64,000 nt of DNA, from assembly GCF_900277125.1 (NCBI RefSeq), contig NZ_OPYN01000046.1, positions 37,333 to 101,332 of the forward strand, given 5' to 3'. The translations under genes were made by a program, and so were the position numbers. Below the pieces are notes generated by a model. The model was given only the letters and a program-made list of their open reading frames with translations, ran no database searches and was not told the origin of the DNA. Shown one piece after another: positions 56,633 to 64,000 of the stretch; position 1 is the first letter of the stretch; each line of letters begins with the position of its first letter. The stretch comes from Pseudomonas inefficax (lineage in GTDB: Bacteria > Pseudomonadota > Gammaproteobacteria > Pseudomonadales > Pseudomonadaceae).

Positions 56633-57134
56633 AGCGCAACCGGTAGCAGACGCCCAATGCCTTGGCCAGGTCGCGTTCGACGGTGGCCCGCGATACACCC
56701 AGGCGCAGGGCGATCTGGACGATGCTCAAACCGTCGAGCTGAGCCAGCAGGAATGCCTGGCGGGCACGCGGTTTCAGCTGGTGCAGGGCACGGTCGAGGC
56801 GCGCCAGGGTATCGAGGATAACCAGTCGATCTTCTTCACTGGGTACTTCGGCTGCGGGCAGGTGAGCCAGGCTTTCCTGGTAGGCCCGTTCCAGCGCGCG
56901 GCGGCGGAACTGGTCGATCATCAGGCCACGGGCGATGCTGCTGAGATAGGCGCGTGGCTCCTTCAGCGGCGACAGCTGGCGGGCCCGCAACAGCCGCACG
57001 AAGGTATCCTGGGCCAGGTCGGCGGCGTGCTCGCTGCAGCCGACCCGGCTGCGCAGCCAGCCGTGAAGCCAGCTGTGGTGGGCCTGGTAGAGCAGAGCGA
57101 CCTCGGTCGGCTTGAGCGTGTCGTTGATCTGCAT
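56619..57134 (-). CDS. FecI-type ECF sigma factor
   Basis: The 171-residue protein has sigma region 2 (LLYQAHHSWLHGWLRSRVGC, AADLAQDTFVRLLRARQL, LIDQFRRR-like MIDQFRRRALERAY) and region 4 with a helix-turn-helix (LDGLSIVQIALRLGVSRATV). It should drive the receptor gene when the ferric siderophore is bound. ATG 57134 (MQINDTLKPTEV) is chosen; the upstream frame is non-coding. A Fur-like site precedes it. Confidence 0.93.
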   Translation of the reverse strand: MQINDTLKPTEVALLYQAHHSWLHGWLRSRVGCSEHAADLAQDTFVRLLRARQLSPLKEPRAYLSSIARGLMIDQFRRRALERAYQESLAHLPAAEVPSEEDRLVILDTLARLDRALHQLKPRARQAFLLAQLDGLSIVQIALRLGVSRATVERDLAKALGVCYRLRYADA

Positions 57135-57168
57135 CTTGGTGAAGGCCCGGTCCTGTGGATATATGCGA

Positions 57169-57185
57169 TTGTGAATTGTTCTCAA
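57169..57185 (-). promoter_or_regulatory. Predicted Fur site before the sigma gene
   Basis: The minus strand reads TTGAGAACAATTCACAA, a 7-3-7 inverted repeat with one mismatch, 35 bases before the start codon. It predicts iron repression of the sigma/FecR pair. Confidence 0.55.
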
Positions 57186-57306
57186 TTCTATGCGGGGACG
57201 ATAGCTCGGAGCAATGGCATGCCAGGAATTAGCCGCGCAAGAACCGGCGTTTGCCCGATGAGCGGCTGCGCTAAGCTGGACCTGCAATCGACTTGATGGA
57301 GGTGCC

Positions 57307-57933
57307 ATGATCCTGGCCGACCTTTCGCATGACGCGTACCGCGAGGCCACCGAATACCTGGCGGCGCTCGACCCTGACTGGTCGCGGCATATCGCGGCGA
57401 CCGGGCCTTGCCTGCACCAGGCCACGCCGGGGCGTGAGCCTTACGAGGTGTTGGTGCGGGCGATTGCCTACCAGCAACTGCATGCCCGTGCTGCCGAGGC
57501 AATTCTTGGGCGCTTGCTGGCGCTGTTCCCGGATGCCGCGTTCCCAGGGCCGGAGCAGTTGTTGGCGGTTACACCGGAAACCATGCGCGCTTGTGGTTTT
57601 TCCGCGAGCAAGATGGCGACGATCCAGGGTATTGCCCAAGGCCGGCTGGACGGCCTGGTGCCGACTCGGGAAGAGACACTGGCCCTGGCTGACGAGGCGT
57701 TGATCGAACGGCTGGTGGCATTGCGCGGGGTAGGGCGGTGGACGGTGGAGATGTTGCTGATCTACAGCCTGGCGCGTTCGGACGTACTGCCCGTCGACGA
57801 TTTTGGCGTGCGCGAGGGCTACCGGCGGCTGAAGGGGCTGGACAAGGCACCGACGCCTGCGCAGATGCGTTCGCTGGGCGGCGGTTGGCGGCCGTATCGC
57901 ACCGTGGCGGCCTGGTACCTGTGGCGGGCCTGA
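57307..57933 (+). CDS. DNA-3-methyladenine glycosylase II (AlkA-like, short form)
   Basis: The 208-residue HhH-GPD glycosylase has EVLVRAIAYQQLHARAAEAI, the helix-hairpin-helix LVALRGVGRWTVEMLLIYSL and the catalytic aspartate in VLPVDDFGVREGYRRL. It removes alkylated purines. It lies upstream of ada on the same strand, separated by a REP pair; both belong to the adaptive response to alkylation. Confidence 0.93.
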   Translation: MILADLSHDAYREATEYLAALDPDWSRHIAATGPCLHQATPGREPYEVLVRAIAYQQLHARAAEAILGRLLALFPDAAFPGPEQLLAVTPETMRACGFSASKMATIQGIAQGRLDGLVPTREETLALADEALIERLVALRGVGRWTVEMLLIYSLARSDVLPVDDFGVREGYRRLKGLDKAPTPAQMRSLGGGWRPYRTVAAWYLWRA

Positions 57934-57950
57934 GGTCTTGCACTGCCTGT

Positions 57951-58050
57951 GCCGGCCCTTTCGCGGGTAAACCCGCTCCCACAGGGATTTCCACAGCCTT
58001 GAACGTCTATGCAGTACCTGTGGGAGCGGGTTTACCCGCGAAGAGGCCGG
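57951..58050. repeat. REP inverted pair
   Basis: TTCGCGGGTAAACCCGCTCC and TGTGGGAGCGGGTTTACCCG between glycosylase and ada. Confidence 0.85.
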
Positions 58051-58081
58051 CAAAGGCAACAACCTACCTGGACATTTACCC

Positions 58082-59134
58082 ATGAGCTCCTACACCACCC
58101 CCGACCAACGCTGGCAAGCCGTAGCATCCCGCGAAACCGCCGCCACCGGTCACTTCGTCTACGCCGTGCGCACCACCGGTATCTACTGCCACCCCGGCTG
58201 CAAATCACGCCTGGCCAAGCGAACCAACGTCGAGTTCTACGACACCCCAGCCGCCGCCGAGGCCGCCGGCTACCGCGCCTGCAAACGTTGCATCGCCACC
58301 ACCAGCGCCACGCGCCACAGCCAGCTGGTCACCCGCGCCTGCCGGCTGATCGAAGCCAGCGACCCTGCGCCCAGCCTCGACCAACTCAGCGCCCAACTGG
58401 CCGTCAGCCCTTTCCACCTGCACCGCCTGTTCAAGGCCGAAACCGGGCTCACCCCCAAGGCCTACGCCACCGCCTTCCGCGCCCGGCGCCTGCGCGCGCA
58501 CCTGGAAGATGGCCAGCGCTCTGTCACCGATGCCATCTATGATGCCGGCTACAACTCCAACAGCCGTTTCTACGAAAGCGCCGACCAGCGCCTGGGCATG
58601 CGCCCGCGGCAATACCGCGCCGGCGGCGCCGGGGCAACCATCCACTTCGCCCTAGGCCAGTGCTCTCTGGGCGCGATCCTGGTGGCCCAGAGCGAGAAGG
58701 GCATTTGCGCGATCCTGCTGGGCGACGACCCCGAGGGCTTGCTGCGCGACCTGCAGGACCAATTCCCCAGGGCCCACCTGGTCGGCGGCGACAGTGCTTA
58801 CGAACGGTTGGTCGCCGAGGTAGTGGGCTTCGTCGAAGCCCCCGCGCTAGGCTTGGCCTTGCCACTGGATGTGCAAGGCACAGCGTTCCAGGAACGGGTG
58901 TGGCAAGCCCTGCGCGAGGTGCCGGCCGGCAGCCGGGTCAGCTACACCGACATCGCCGAGCGCATAGGCGCGCCCAAGGCGGTGCGTGCGGTGGCCCTGG
59001 CCTGCGCAGCCAACCACATCGCCGTGGCCATCCCTTGTCATCGGGTGGTGCGCCGGGACGGCGACATCAGCGGCTACCGCTGGGGTGTCGAGCGCAAACA
59101 ACAACTGCTCAAGCGAGAAACGGCACTCTCCTGA
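58082..59134 (+). CDS. ada: Ada: methyl-DNA repair protein and transcription activator
   Basis: The 350-residue protein has an N-terminal zinc/methyl-acceptor domain (YCHPGCKSR with C36 and C40, RACKRC pair) and an AraC-type HTH (LDQLSAQLAVSPFHLHRLFK, then VTDAIYDAGYNSNSRFYESA). The C-terminal O6-methylguanine transferase has the acceptor cysteine in AIPCHRVVR. All domains are intact, so it should sense methyl-phosphotriesters and activate its own regulon. Confidence 0.96.
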   Translation: MSSYTTPDQRWQAVASRETAATGHFVYAVRTTGIYCHPGCKSRLAKRTNVEFYDTPAAAEAAGYRACKRCIATTSATRHSQLVTRACRLIEASDPAPSLDQLSAQLAVSPFHLHRLFKAETGLTPKAYATAFRARRLRAHLEDGQRSVTDAIYDAGYNSNSRFYESADQRLGMRPRQYRAGGAGATIHFALGQCSLGAILVAQSEKGICAILLGDDPEGLLRDLQDQFPRAHLVGGDSAYERLVAEVVGFVEAPALGLALPLDVQGTAFQERVWQALREVPAGSRVSYTDIAERIGAPKAVRAVALACAANHIAVAIPCHRVVRRDGDISGYRWGVERKQQLLKRETALS

Positions 59135-59190
59135 TTGCCTGAAGCCGCGTAGAATCCCCCGCCAAATCGAATTGTAAAGAGGAATATTCG

Positions 59191-61602
59191 ATGAGGCGTG
59201 TCAGCCTTGCCCGTTATTGCCCAGGCCTGATGGTTTTCATGGCCCTGATGCTGGCCATTGCCAGCCCGGTTTGGTCGGCCCCGGCCACGCCTTTGTCCAA
59301 TTTGGCGGTTGCCGAAGCGAACGTGCTGGATGAAAACGCCAGCATCGAGCAGTTGAGCGATCGACTGGACCAGATCCGCCAGGGGGTAACCAGCGAGGCC
59401 AACGACGACCTGCTGTCGCAACTGCGTCTGGGCGCCATGCAGGTCCAGCGCCAGGCCGATGCCTTAAGTGCCCTGCGCACCACGGATGTAGAGAAAGTCG
59501 ACGACAAGCTCAAGGTCATCGGGCCGGTCCAGCCGGACGAGGCTGCCACCCTGACCCAGCAGCGCAAGGAGCTGGAGGCCGAGAAGAAGGCCTTGGTAGC
59601 CCAGCAGGAGCAGGCGACCAAGCTGACCCAGTCGGCCCGCGACCTGTCCACGCAAATCGTCAACCTGCGCCGCAGCCAGTTCAACTCGCAGATCACCAGC
59701 CGCGCGGCCTCACCGCTGAGCCCGGCGTTCTGGCAGAGCATCATTCGCCCCACCCAGGACGACGTGGCACGCCTGCGTGACCTGCGTGGCGAGACTGCCG
59801 ATGCCATTGCCAGCGCCTTCAGCGCCGAGCATCGCTGGCTGTTCATTACCAGCCTGGTGGCGGCAATCCTGGTATGGACCCTGGTGCGCCGCATGCTCGA
59901 GCGCCTGCTGGCCGGCGCCATGGTCAGCTGGCTACCCGAAGGCCGCCTGCGCCGCAGTGCGTTGGCGCTGGGGGTGAGCCTGGCAACCCTGGGTACCATC
60001 GCCGGCTCGGTCTCGCTGCTGCGTTGGGGGCTGGAGAGCAGCGCCGAGCTGGGCTCCGATATCGCCAGCCTGGCCAACCATGTGCTCGCGCTGGTGGTGT
60101 TCAGCGCCTTCATCACCGGCCTGGGCCGCGCCATGCTGATGCTGCAGCGCCCATCCTGGCGCCTGCCGCCGATTCACGACGAAGTGGCCAGCGCCCTGGG
60201 CTGGTTCCCCAAGGTGCTGGCGTTGGCGCTGATGGTCATGATGACCATGGAACGCATCAACAGCGTGATCGGTGCCAGCCTGGCGCTGACCGTGGCGGTC
60301 AACGGCCTGACCGCGCTGGTAGTGGCGGTCACCTTCGCCGGTGCGCTGCTGCGTTACCGCCGCACCCTGCGCAAGCATGACCTGGAGCGCCCCACAGGCC
60401 TGGCCGGGCTGATCCCGTTCGTGATGGTGATCTGGCTGACGCTGATCCTGCTGGCCCTGCTCGCCGGGTACCTGACACTGGCCTACTTCCTCACTGCCAA
60501 GCTGCTGTGGGTCAGCCTGGTGGTCACCTGCGCCTACCTGCTGACCACGTTCTTTGGCGACCTCTGCGAAACCCTGCTGTCGCCCCGCCAACCCGGCGGC
60601 CTGGCGCTGGCCTCGACCCTGGGCCTGGCGCCACGTCACCAGGCCCAGGCCAGCACCATCCTGGCTGGTATCGGCCGCACCGTGGTGCTGTTCCTGGCGT
60701 TGTTGCTGGCACTGATGCCATCGGGCACCAGCCCCAGCGAGCTGCTGCTGAGCCTGGGTGATTGGGACGAGACCGGCGGCAAGCTGCTGGGCAACATGAA
60801 CATTGTCCCCCAGGACATCCTGTTGGCAGTGGTGATGTTCCTCGGCGGCCTGTTCGCCATCCGCGTGGTCAAGCGCTGGCTGAGCGATCGCCTGCTGCCG
60901 GAAACCGACATGGACGCCGGCATGCGTGCCTCGCTGGTGACCCTGGTGGGCTACCTGGGCTTCATCTTCCTGGCCATGCTGGTGATGTCGACCCTGCGCA
61001 TCAACCTCACCAGCCTGACCTGGGTAGTCAGTGCCCTGTCGGTGGGTATCGGTTTCGGTTTGCAGCAGATCGTGCAGAACTTCATTTCCGGCCTGATCCT
61101 GCTGACCGAGCGCCCGGTGAAGGTGGGCGACTGGGTCAGCCTGGCGGGCGTCGAGGGCGACATTCGCCGTATCAACGTGCGCGCCACCGAGATCCAGATG
61201 TCCGACCGTTCGACGGTGATCGTGCCCAACTCGCAGTTCATCTCGCAGAACGTGCGCAACGTGACCATGGGTAATGCGTTGGGTGTGGTCGGCATTACGC
61301 TGACGCTGCCGCTGGAGACCGACGCCAACCGCGTGCGCGAGTTGCTGCTGGCGGCGTACCAGGAGCACGAAGCGATTCTGGACGCGCCGGCGACGTCAGT
61401 GTCGTTCAAGGACCTGACCAGCAGCGGGATGGTGATTGGTGTAAGTGGTTACGTGGCGGGGCCGCGGCAGGTGTCCGGTACCCGTAGCGATCTGTTGTTC
61501 ACCATTCTTGGTCGTTTGCGTGATGAGGGCATTTCCCTGTCGTCGCCGCAGAGCATGGTGTTGGTGCAGGAGGGCGCGCGCTCGGCTGACGAGTCGGTGT
61601 GA
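59191..61602 (+). CDS. DUF3772-containing MscS-type mechanosensitive channel
   Basis: The 803-residue protein has a signal peptide (ALMLAIASPVWSAPA), a periplasmic coiled-coil DUF3772 part (LTQQRKELEAEKKALVAQQE) and about ten membrane helices. The MscS core includes VGIGFGLQQIVQNFISGLIL (pore helix), RPVKVGDWVSLAGVEGDIRR and STVIVPNSQFISQNVRNVTM. It should release solutes on hypo-osmotic shock. AGAGGA precedes the ATG. Confidence 0.92.
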   Translation: MRRVSLARYCPGLMVFMALMLAIASPVWSAPATPLSNLAVAEANVLDENASIEQLSDRLDQIRQGVTSEANDDLLSQLRLGAMQVQRQADALSALRTTDVEKVDDKLKVIGPVQPDEAATLTQQRKELEAEKKALVAQQEQATKLTQSARDLSTQIVNLRRSQFNSQITSRAASPLSPAFWQSIIRPTQDDVARLRDLRGETADAIASAFSAEHRWLFITSLVAAILVWTLVRRMLERLLAGAMVSWLPEGRLRRSALALGVSLATLGTIAGSVSLLRWGLESSAELGSDIASLANHVLALVVFSAFITGLGRAMLMLQRPSWRLPPIHDEVASALGWFPKVLALALMVMMTMERINSVIGASLALTVAVNGLTALVVAVTFAGALLRYRRTLRKHDLERPTGLAGLIPFVMVIWLTLILLALLAGYLTLAYFLTAKLLWVSLVVTCAYLLTTFFGDLCETLLSPRQPGGLALASTLGLAPRHQAQASTILAGIGRTVVLFLALLLALMPSGTSPSELLLSLGDWDETGGKLLGNMNIVPQDILLAVVMFLGGLFAIRVVKRWLSDRLLPETDMDAGMRASLVTLVGYLGFIFLAMLVMSTLRINLTSLTWVVSALSVGIGFGLQQIVQNFISGLILLTERPVKVGDWVSLAGVEGDIRRINVRATEIQMSDRSTVIVPNSQFISQNVRNVTMGNALGVVGITLTLPLETDANRVRELLLAAYQEHEAILDAPATSVSFKDLTSSGMVIGVSGYVAGPRQVSGTRSDLLFTILGRLRDEGISLSSPQSMVLVQEGARSADESV

Positions 61603-61607
61603 GCCTT

Positions 61608-61730
61608 GGGGGCTGCGTTGCAGCCCATCGCGACACAAGGCCGCTCCTACAGGGAATGTGCAATCCAACCGGCTGCGCGATCCCTGTAGGAGCGGCCTTG
61701 TGTCGCGATGGGGCGCAAAGCGCCCCCAGC
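61608..61730. repeat. REP inverted pair
   Basis: GGGGGCTGCGTTGCAGCCCA and CTGTAGGAGCGGCCTTGTGT between convergent genes. Confidence 0.85.
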
Positions 61731-61731
61731 C

Positions 61732-62949
61732 TCAATGCTGCTTGGCCTGCCTGATCCTCAGCAAAATCACCAGCAACACCAACAGCACAGGCGGCGCCAT
61801 GGCCAATAGCCCATCCCGCGCCGTCAGCCCCAACCCCAGCACATTCAGCCCGCCATACAGCAGCTTGAACAAGTTCAGCAGGTAGTAGGTGATGGCAATG
61901 ATCGACAGCCCCTCCACCGCCCGCTGGATCTTCACCTGAGCATCGGCCCTGGCATTGAGGCTGCGCAGGATCTCGGCGTTCTGTTCTTCCATCTCCACCT
62001 GTACCCGCGCTTGCAACAGATCGCCCAGGTTGGCCACATTCTTCGCCAGCTGCTCCAGGCGCTGTTCGGTGGCCGCGCAGTAACGCACGGTCGGCTTGAA
62101 CCGGCGTTCGATGAACACCCCCAGGCGCTGGCAGTCGCCCACATGGCTTTCCCGCAGTTCGCCCAGGCGCTCGAACACCAGTTGCGCATAGGCTTGCGTG
62201 GCGCCGAAGCGGTGGCGGGTCTTCACCGTGCGGCTGACCACCTGGCGTGACAGGTGGGCAATGGCCTCCAACAACCCTTTGGAATCATGGCCATCGACCC
62301 CGGCACTACGCTCCGAGAGGCTGACCAGGGTCTTGTCGAAGGCATCCAGCTCCAGGCTCAGGTCCTTGGCGGTGGTCAGGGTCAGCGAGGCCATCATGCG
62401 GTAGGTCTCGATCTCCAGCAGACGGCGGATCATGCGGCCCTGACGGTAGGCATTGAGGCGACGGTTGATGAACAGGAAGCGGTTGGTGCCGTCCTCGGTC
62501 AGGCGAAAATCGCTCCACACCACCGCATCGCCACCGCCGACGCAGGAGCCGCACGGGTCCTTGAAGCCGTATTGGGGCAAGTCCAGGTCCTGTTCGTCAC
62601 GGACCAGCACCTGCACGGCGTTGATCACTTGCGCCGCTTGCGGGGCGATAGCCTCGGCCAGCACCGGCGGCAGGGTTTGCCACTTGGTGTCGGCGGCAGT
62701 GCAGGGCACCACCAGGGTCAGGGTGAAGAACTCGGTGTGCCGCTCCCACTTGAACGGGTGGCCATTCAGGCGGGTGATGCCTTGGGCGGCTGCGGTGTCC
62801 AGGGCATCCGGGCAGCAGCGTTGCAGCAGTGCCGCACAGGCAGCATCGCCGCCGAGCAAGGCCAGATGGAAGACATGCGCCGGGCCGTCGAAATACAGCG
62901 ACGGGCGGGCGTGCAGTTCGTTGTGCAAGGCGGTGCGTTGAGGATGCAT
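61732..62949 (-). CDS. DUF3422-family protein
   Basis: The 405-residue protein begins MHPQRTALHNELHARPSLYF, the conserved DUF3422 start. It contains WSDFRLTEDGTNRFLFINRR and LLEIETYRMMASLTLTTAKD and ends with two membrane helices (AVEGLSIIAITYYLLNLFKL, LLAMAPPVLLVLLVILLRI). It is predicted to be anchored in the inner membrane; the function is unknown. Confidence 0.92.
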   Translation of the reverse strand: MHPQRTALHNELHARPSLYFDGPAHVFHLALLGGDAACAALLQRCCPDALDTAAAQGITRLNGHPFKWERHTEFFTLTLVVPCTAADTKWQTLPPVLAEAIAPQAAQVINAVQVLVRDEQDLDLPQYGFKDPCGSCVGGGDAVVWSDFRLTEDGTNRFLFINRRLNAYRQGRMIRRLLEIETYRMMASLTLTTAKDLSLELDAFDKTLVSLSERSAGVDGHDSKGLLEAIAHLSRQVVSRTVKTRHRFGATQAYAQLVFERLGELRESHVGDCQRLGVFIERRFKPTVRYCAATEQRLEQLAKNVANLGDLLQARVQVEMEEQNAEILRSLNARADAQVKIQRAVEGLSIIAITYYLLNLFKLLYGGLNVLGLGLTARDGLLAMAPPVLLVLLVILLRIRQAKQH

Positions 62950-63050
62950 GGGTGGTCCGGCCTGGTGTTGTGATTGTGGGGGTACCAGGAAGTGGGACTT
63001 TGCGGGGGGAGGGGAAAGTCACGCGGGGGCAGAGTTTTGTGTCGCTTGTA

Positions 63051-63149
63051 CCGGCCTCTTCGCGGGCAAGCCCGCTCCCACAGGTACTGCACAGCACTCA
63101 CGGGCGGCACCGTCCCTGTGGGAGCGGGCGTGCCCGCGAAGAGGCCGGT
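63051..63149. repeat. REP inverted pair
   Basis: TTCGCGGGCAAGCCCGCTCC and TGTGGGAGCGGGCGTGCCCG, downstream of the DUF6124-like gene. Confidence 0.85.
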
Positions 63150-63172
63150 GAATCCAGCATCAATGTCAGGCT

Positions 63173-63403
63173 TTACTCGCGGTTCAACAGCAACTGGTTG
63201 AGCGCCCGGGTCATTTGCACGTTATGCACAGTATTGACCAACAACCCGATGCCCGGTTCGCCAGCGTTGGCGCAGTTGTATTCGTCCAGGGTGTCCTCGA
63301 TGCCGAGCAGCAACCGCGAGACGTATCGCAGCGCCTCGGGTGAGGGTAAGTCGTTGTTGATGGTGTAGAGAAACGGCTGCGGCGTGGGTTGGATGATTCC
63401 CAA
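63173..63403 (-). CDS. DUF6124-like small protein
   Basis: The predicted product is about 76 residues: INNDLPSPEALRYVSRLLLG, then GLLVNTVHNVQMTRALNQLL. The pattern V/I-N-x-D-x-S-x-E-A-L and a late V-H-x-x-x-M-x-x-A-L fit the DUF6124/DUF3077 small proteins of pseudomonads. TTG 63403 with GGAAG upstream is the best start; the open frame extends further but into REP sequence. It could be 5' truncated. Confidence 0.5.
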   Translation of the reverse strand: MGIIQPTPQPFLYTINNDLPSPEALRYVSRLLLGIEDTLDEYNCANAGEPGIGLLVNTVHNVQMTRALNQLLLNRE

Positions 63404-63469
63404 GCTACTTCCAGCTGAAGCATTTGGTTTCAGGTTGGGAAAAATCTTACATTTGAAGGGCCAAGACGA

Positions 63470-63780
63470 GGGCTTCGCCCTCGATCGCCGGCAAGCCAGC
63501 TCCCACAGGGATAGCGCATGGCTTGAGGTCAATGCGGTCGGGGTGGGAGCAACTGTCTTGGATATCTCTTCAAGCCAGCACTGGCCCTTTTAGGAGCGGC
63601 CTTGTGTCGCGATGGGCCGCAGCGGCCCCGGCAATCTTTGCTGCGAAGCTGAAAACCTGGGGCCGCTTCGCGCCCCATCGCGACACAAGGTCGCTCCTAC
63701 AGGTATTTGCACATGGCTTGAGGCCGGTGTGGTCGAGGTGGGAGCTGGCTTGCCGGCGAATGGGCCGCAAAGCGGCCCCT
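63470..63780. repeat. REP cluster
   Basis: At least four palindromes are present: CCGGCAAGCCAGCTCCCACA, GGAGCGGCCTTGTGTCGCGA, its inverse near 63690, and GGGAGCTGGCTTGCCGGCGA. They fill the gap between the DUF6124-like gene and the aldehyde dehydrogenase; no other gene is seen. Confidence 0.8.
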
Positions 63781-63787
63781 TGCGATA

Positions 63788-64000
63788 TCAGCCTAAACAC
63801 CGCGTCACATGCTTGACCGACTGGTAGGCCGACAACCCCCAAGGCCCCAGTTCACGCCCGATCCCGCTGCCCTTGGTACCGCCCCACGAGGTTTCGACGA
63901 ACACCGCCTGTACCGAATTGATCCACACATGGCCAACCTCCAGGGCATCGGCCACCCGCTCGGCGCGCTCCAGGTCGGCGGAGCACACCGTCGCCACCAG
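63788..64000 (-). CDS. Aldehyde dehydrogenase, C-terminal part only
   Basis: Only the last 70 codons are inside the window. VADALEVGHVWINSVQAVFV, GGTKGSGIGRELGPWGLSAY and QSVKHVTRCLG are the C-terminal oligomerisation region of NAD(P)-dependent aldehyde dehydrogenases, closest in style to betaine-aldehyde or gamma-aminobutyraldehyde enzymes. The catalytic cysteine lies outside. Confidence 0.9.
   Translation of the reverse strand: MVATVCSADLERAERVADALEVGHVWINSVQAVFVETSWGGTKGSGIGRELGPWGLSAYQSVKHVTRCLG

Overview
The window reads as chromosome of a Pseudomonas putida-group bacterium. The evidence is high GC, the gene order glyA - morA - ettA - gdhA and ispB / rplU - rpmA - obgE - proB, the mksFEB condensin operon, pseudomonad-type holD-rimI, and dozens of putida-style REP palindromes (CTGTGGGAGC heads followed by GC-rich stems) between genes.

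Positions 1-8100 are an accessory, partly degenerate island with lower GC. It holds a small minus-strand operon of unknown proteins behind a frameshifted GNAT gene, and two NYN-nuclease/LOTUS paralogues, one of them interrupted by an in-frame TGA. A tyrosine recombinase survives only as an N-terminal piece (4981-5116) and a frameshifted C-terminal piece (2828-3060). Between these pieces sits a two-gene cassette (3359-4770) with its own promoter and palindrome. A cluster of GTTACAC repeats lies beside the recombinase start, followed by a 441-residue protein with a HEPN-type Rx4H motif. This part is the best candidate for an undescribed, possibly defence-related, system.

Positions 8250-8620 form a long non-coding leader in front of a 75-residue protein. 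By hand it folds into competing terminator/anti-terminator stems, a three-way junction closed by a 17-bp stem, and a hairpin that sequesters a Shine-Dalgarno sequence. I cannot name it, and it is the most striking non-protein signal in the window.

Positions 9300-13100 carry stress genes (KGG-repeat protein, manganese catalase, YciE/DUF892 protein) and an NAD-dependent malate dehydrogenase. Positions 13300-25500 carry an ACR3/BASS-type transporter, glyA, the MorA-like c-di-GMP protein, a zinc-ribbon protein, ettA, gdhA, a Gre factor and a lipoprotein. Positions 25700-33200 carry a DUF4105/Lnb-like exported protein, a DUF3015 protein, a LonC-type protease, a YqhA membrane protein and an FKBP isomerase. 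Positions 33300-39100 carry a Fur-box small protein, PhnA, IspB, L21, L27, ObgE, ProB and CreA. Positions 39200-45550 carry mksFEB (no nuclease subunit is visible) and holD-rimI.

Positions 45600-64000 hold two exported proteins, LysR/LysE genes, tRNA-Met, a truncated FecR, an Fsr efflux pump, a second MFS pump, a complete iron-uptake module (FecI-type sigma, FecR, TonB receptor), an alkylation-repair pair (glycosylase and Ada), a DUF3772/MscS channel, a DUF3422 protein, a small DUF6124-like protein and the 3' end of an aldehyde dehydrogenase.
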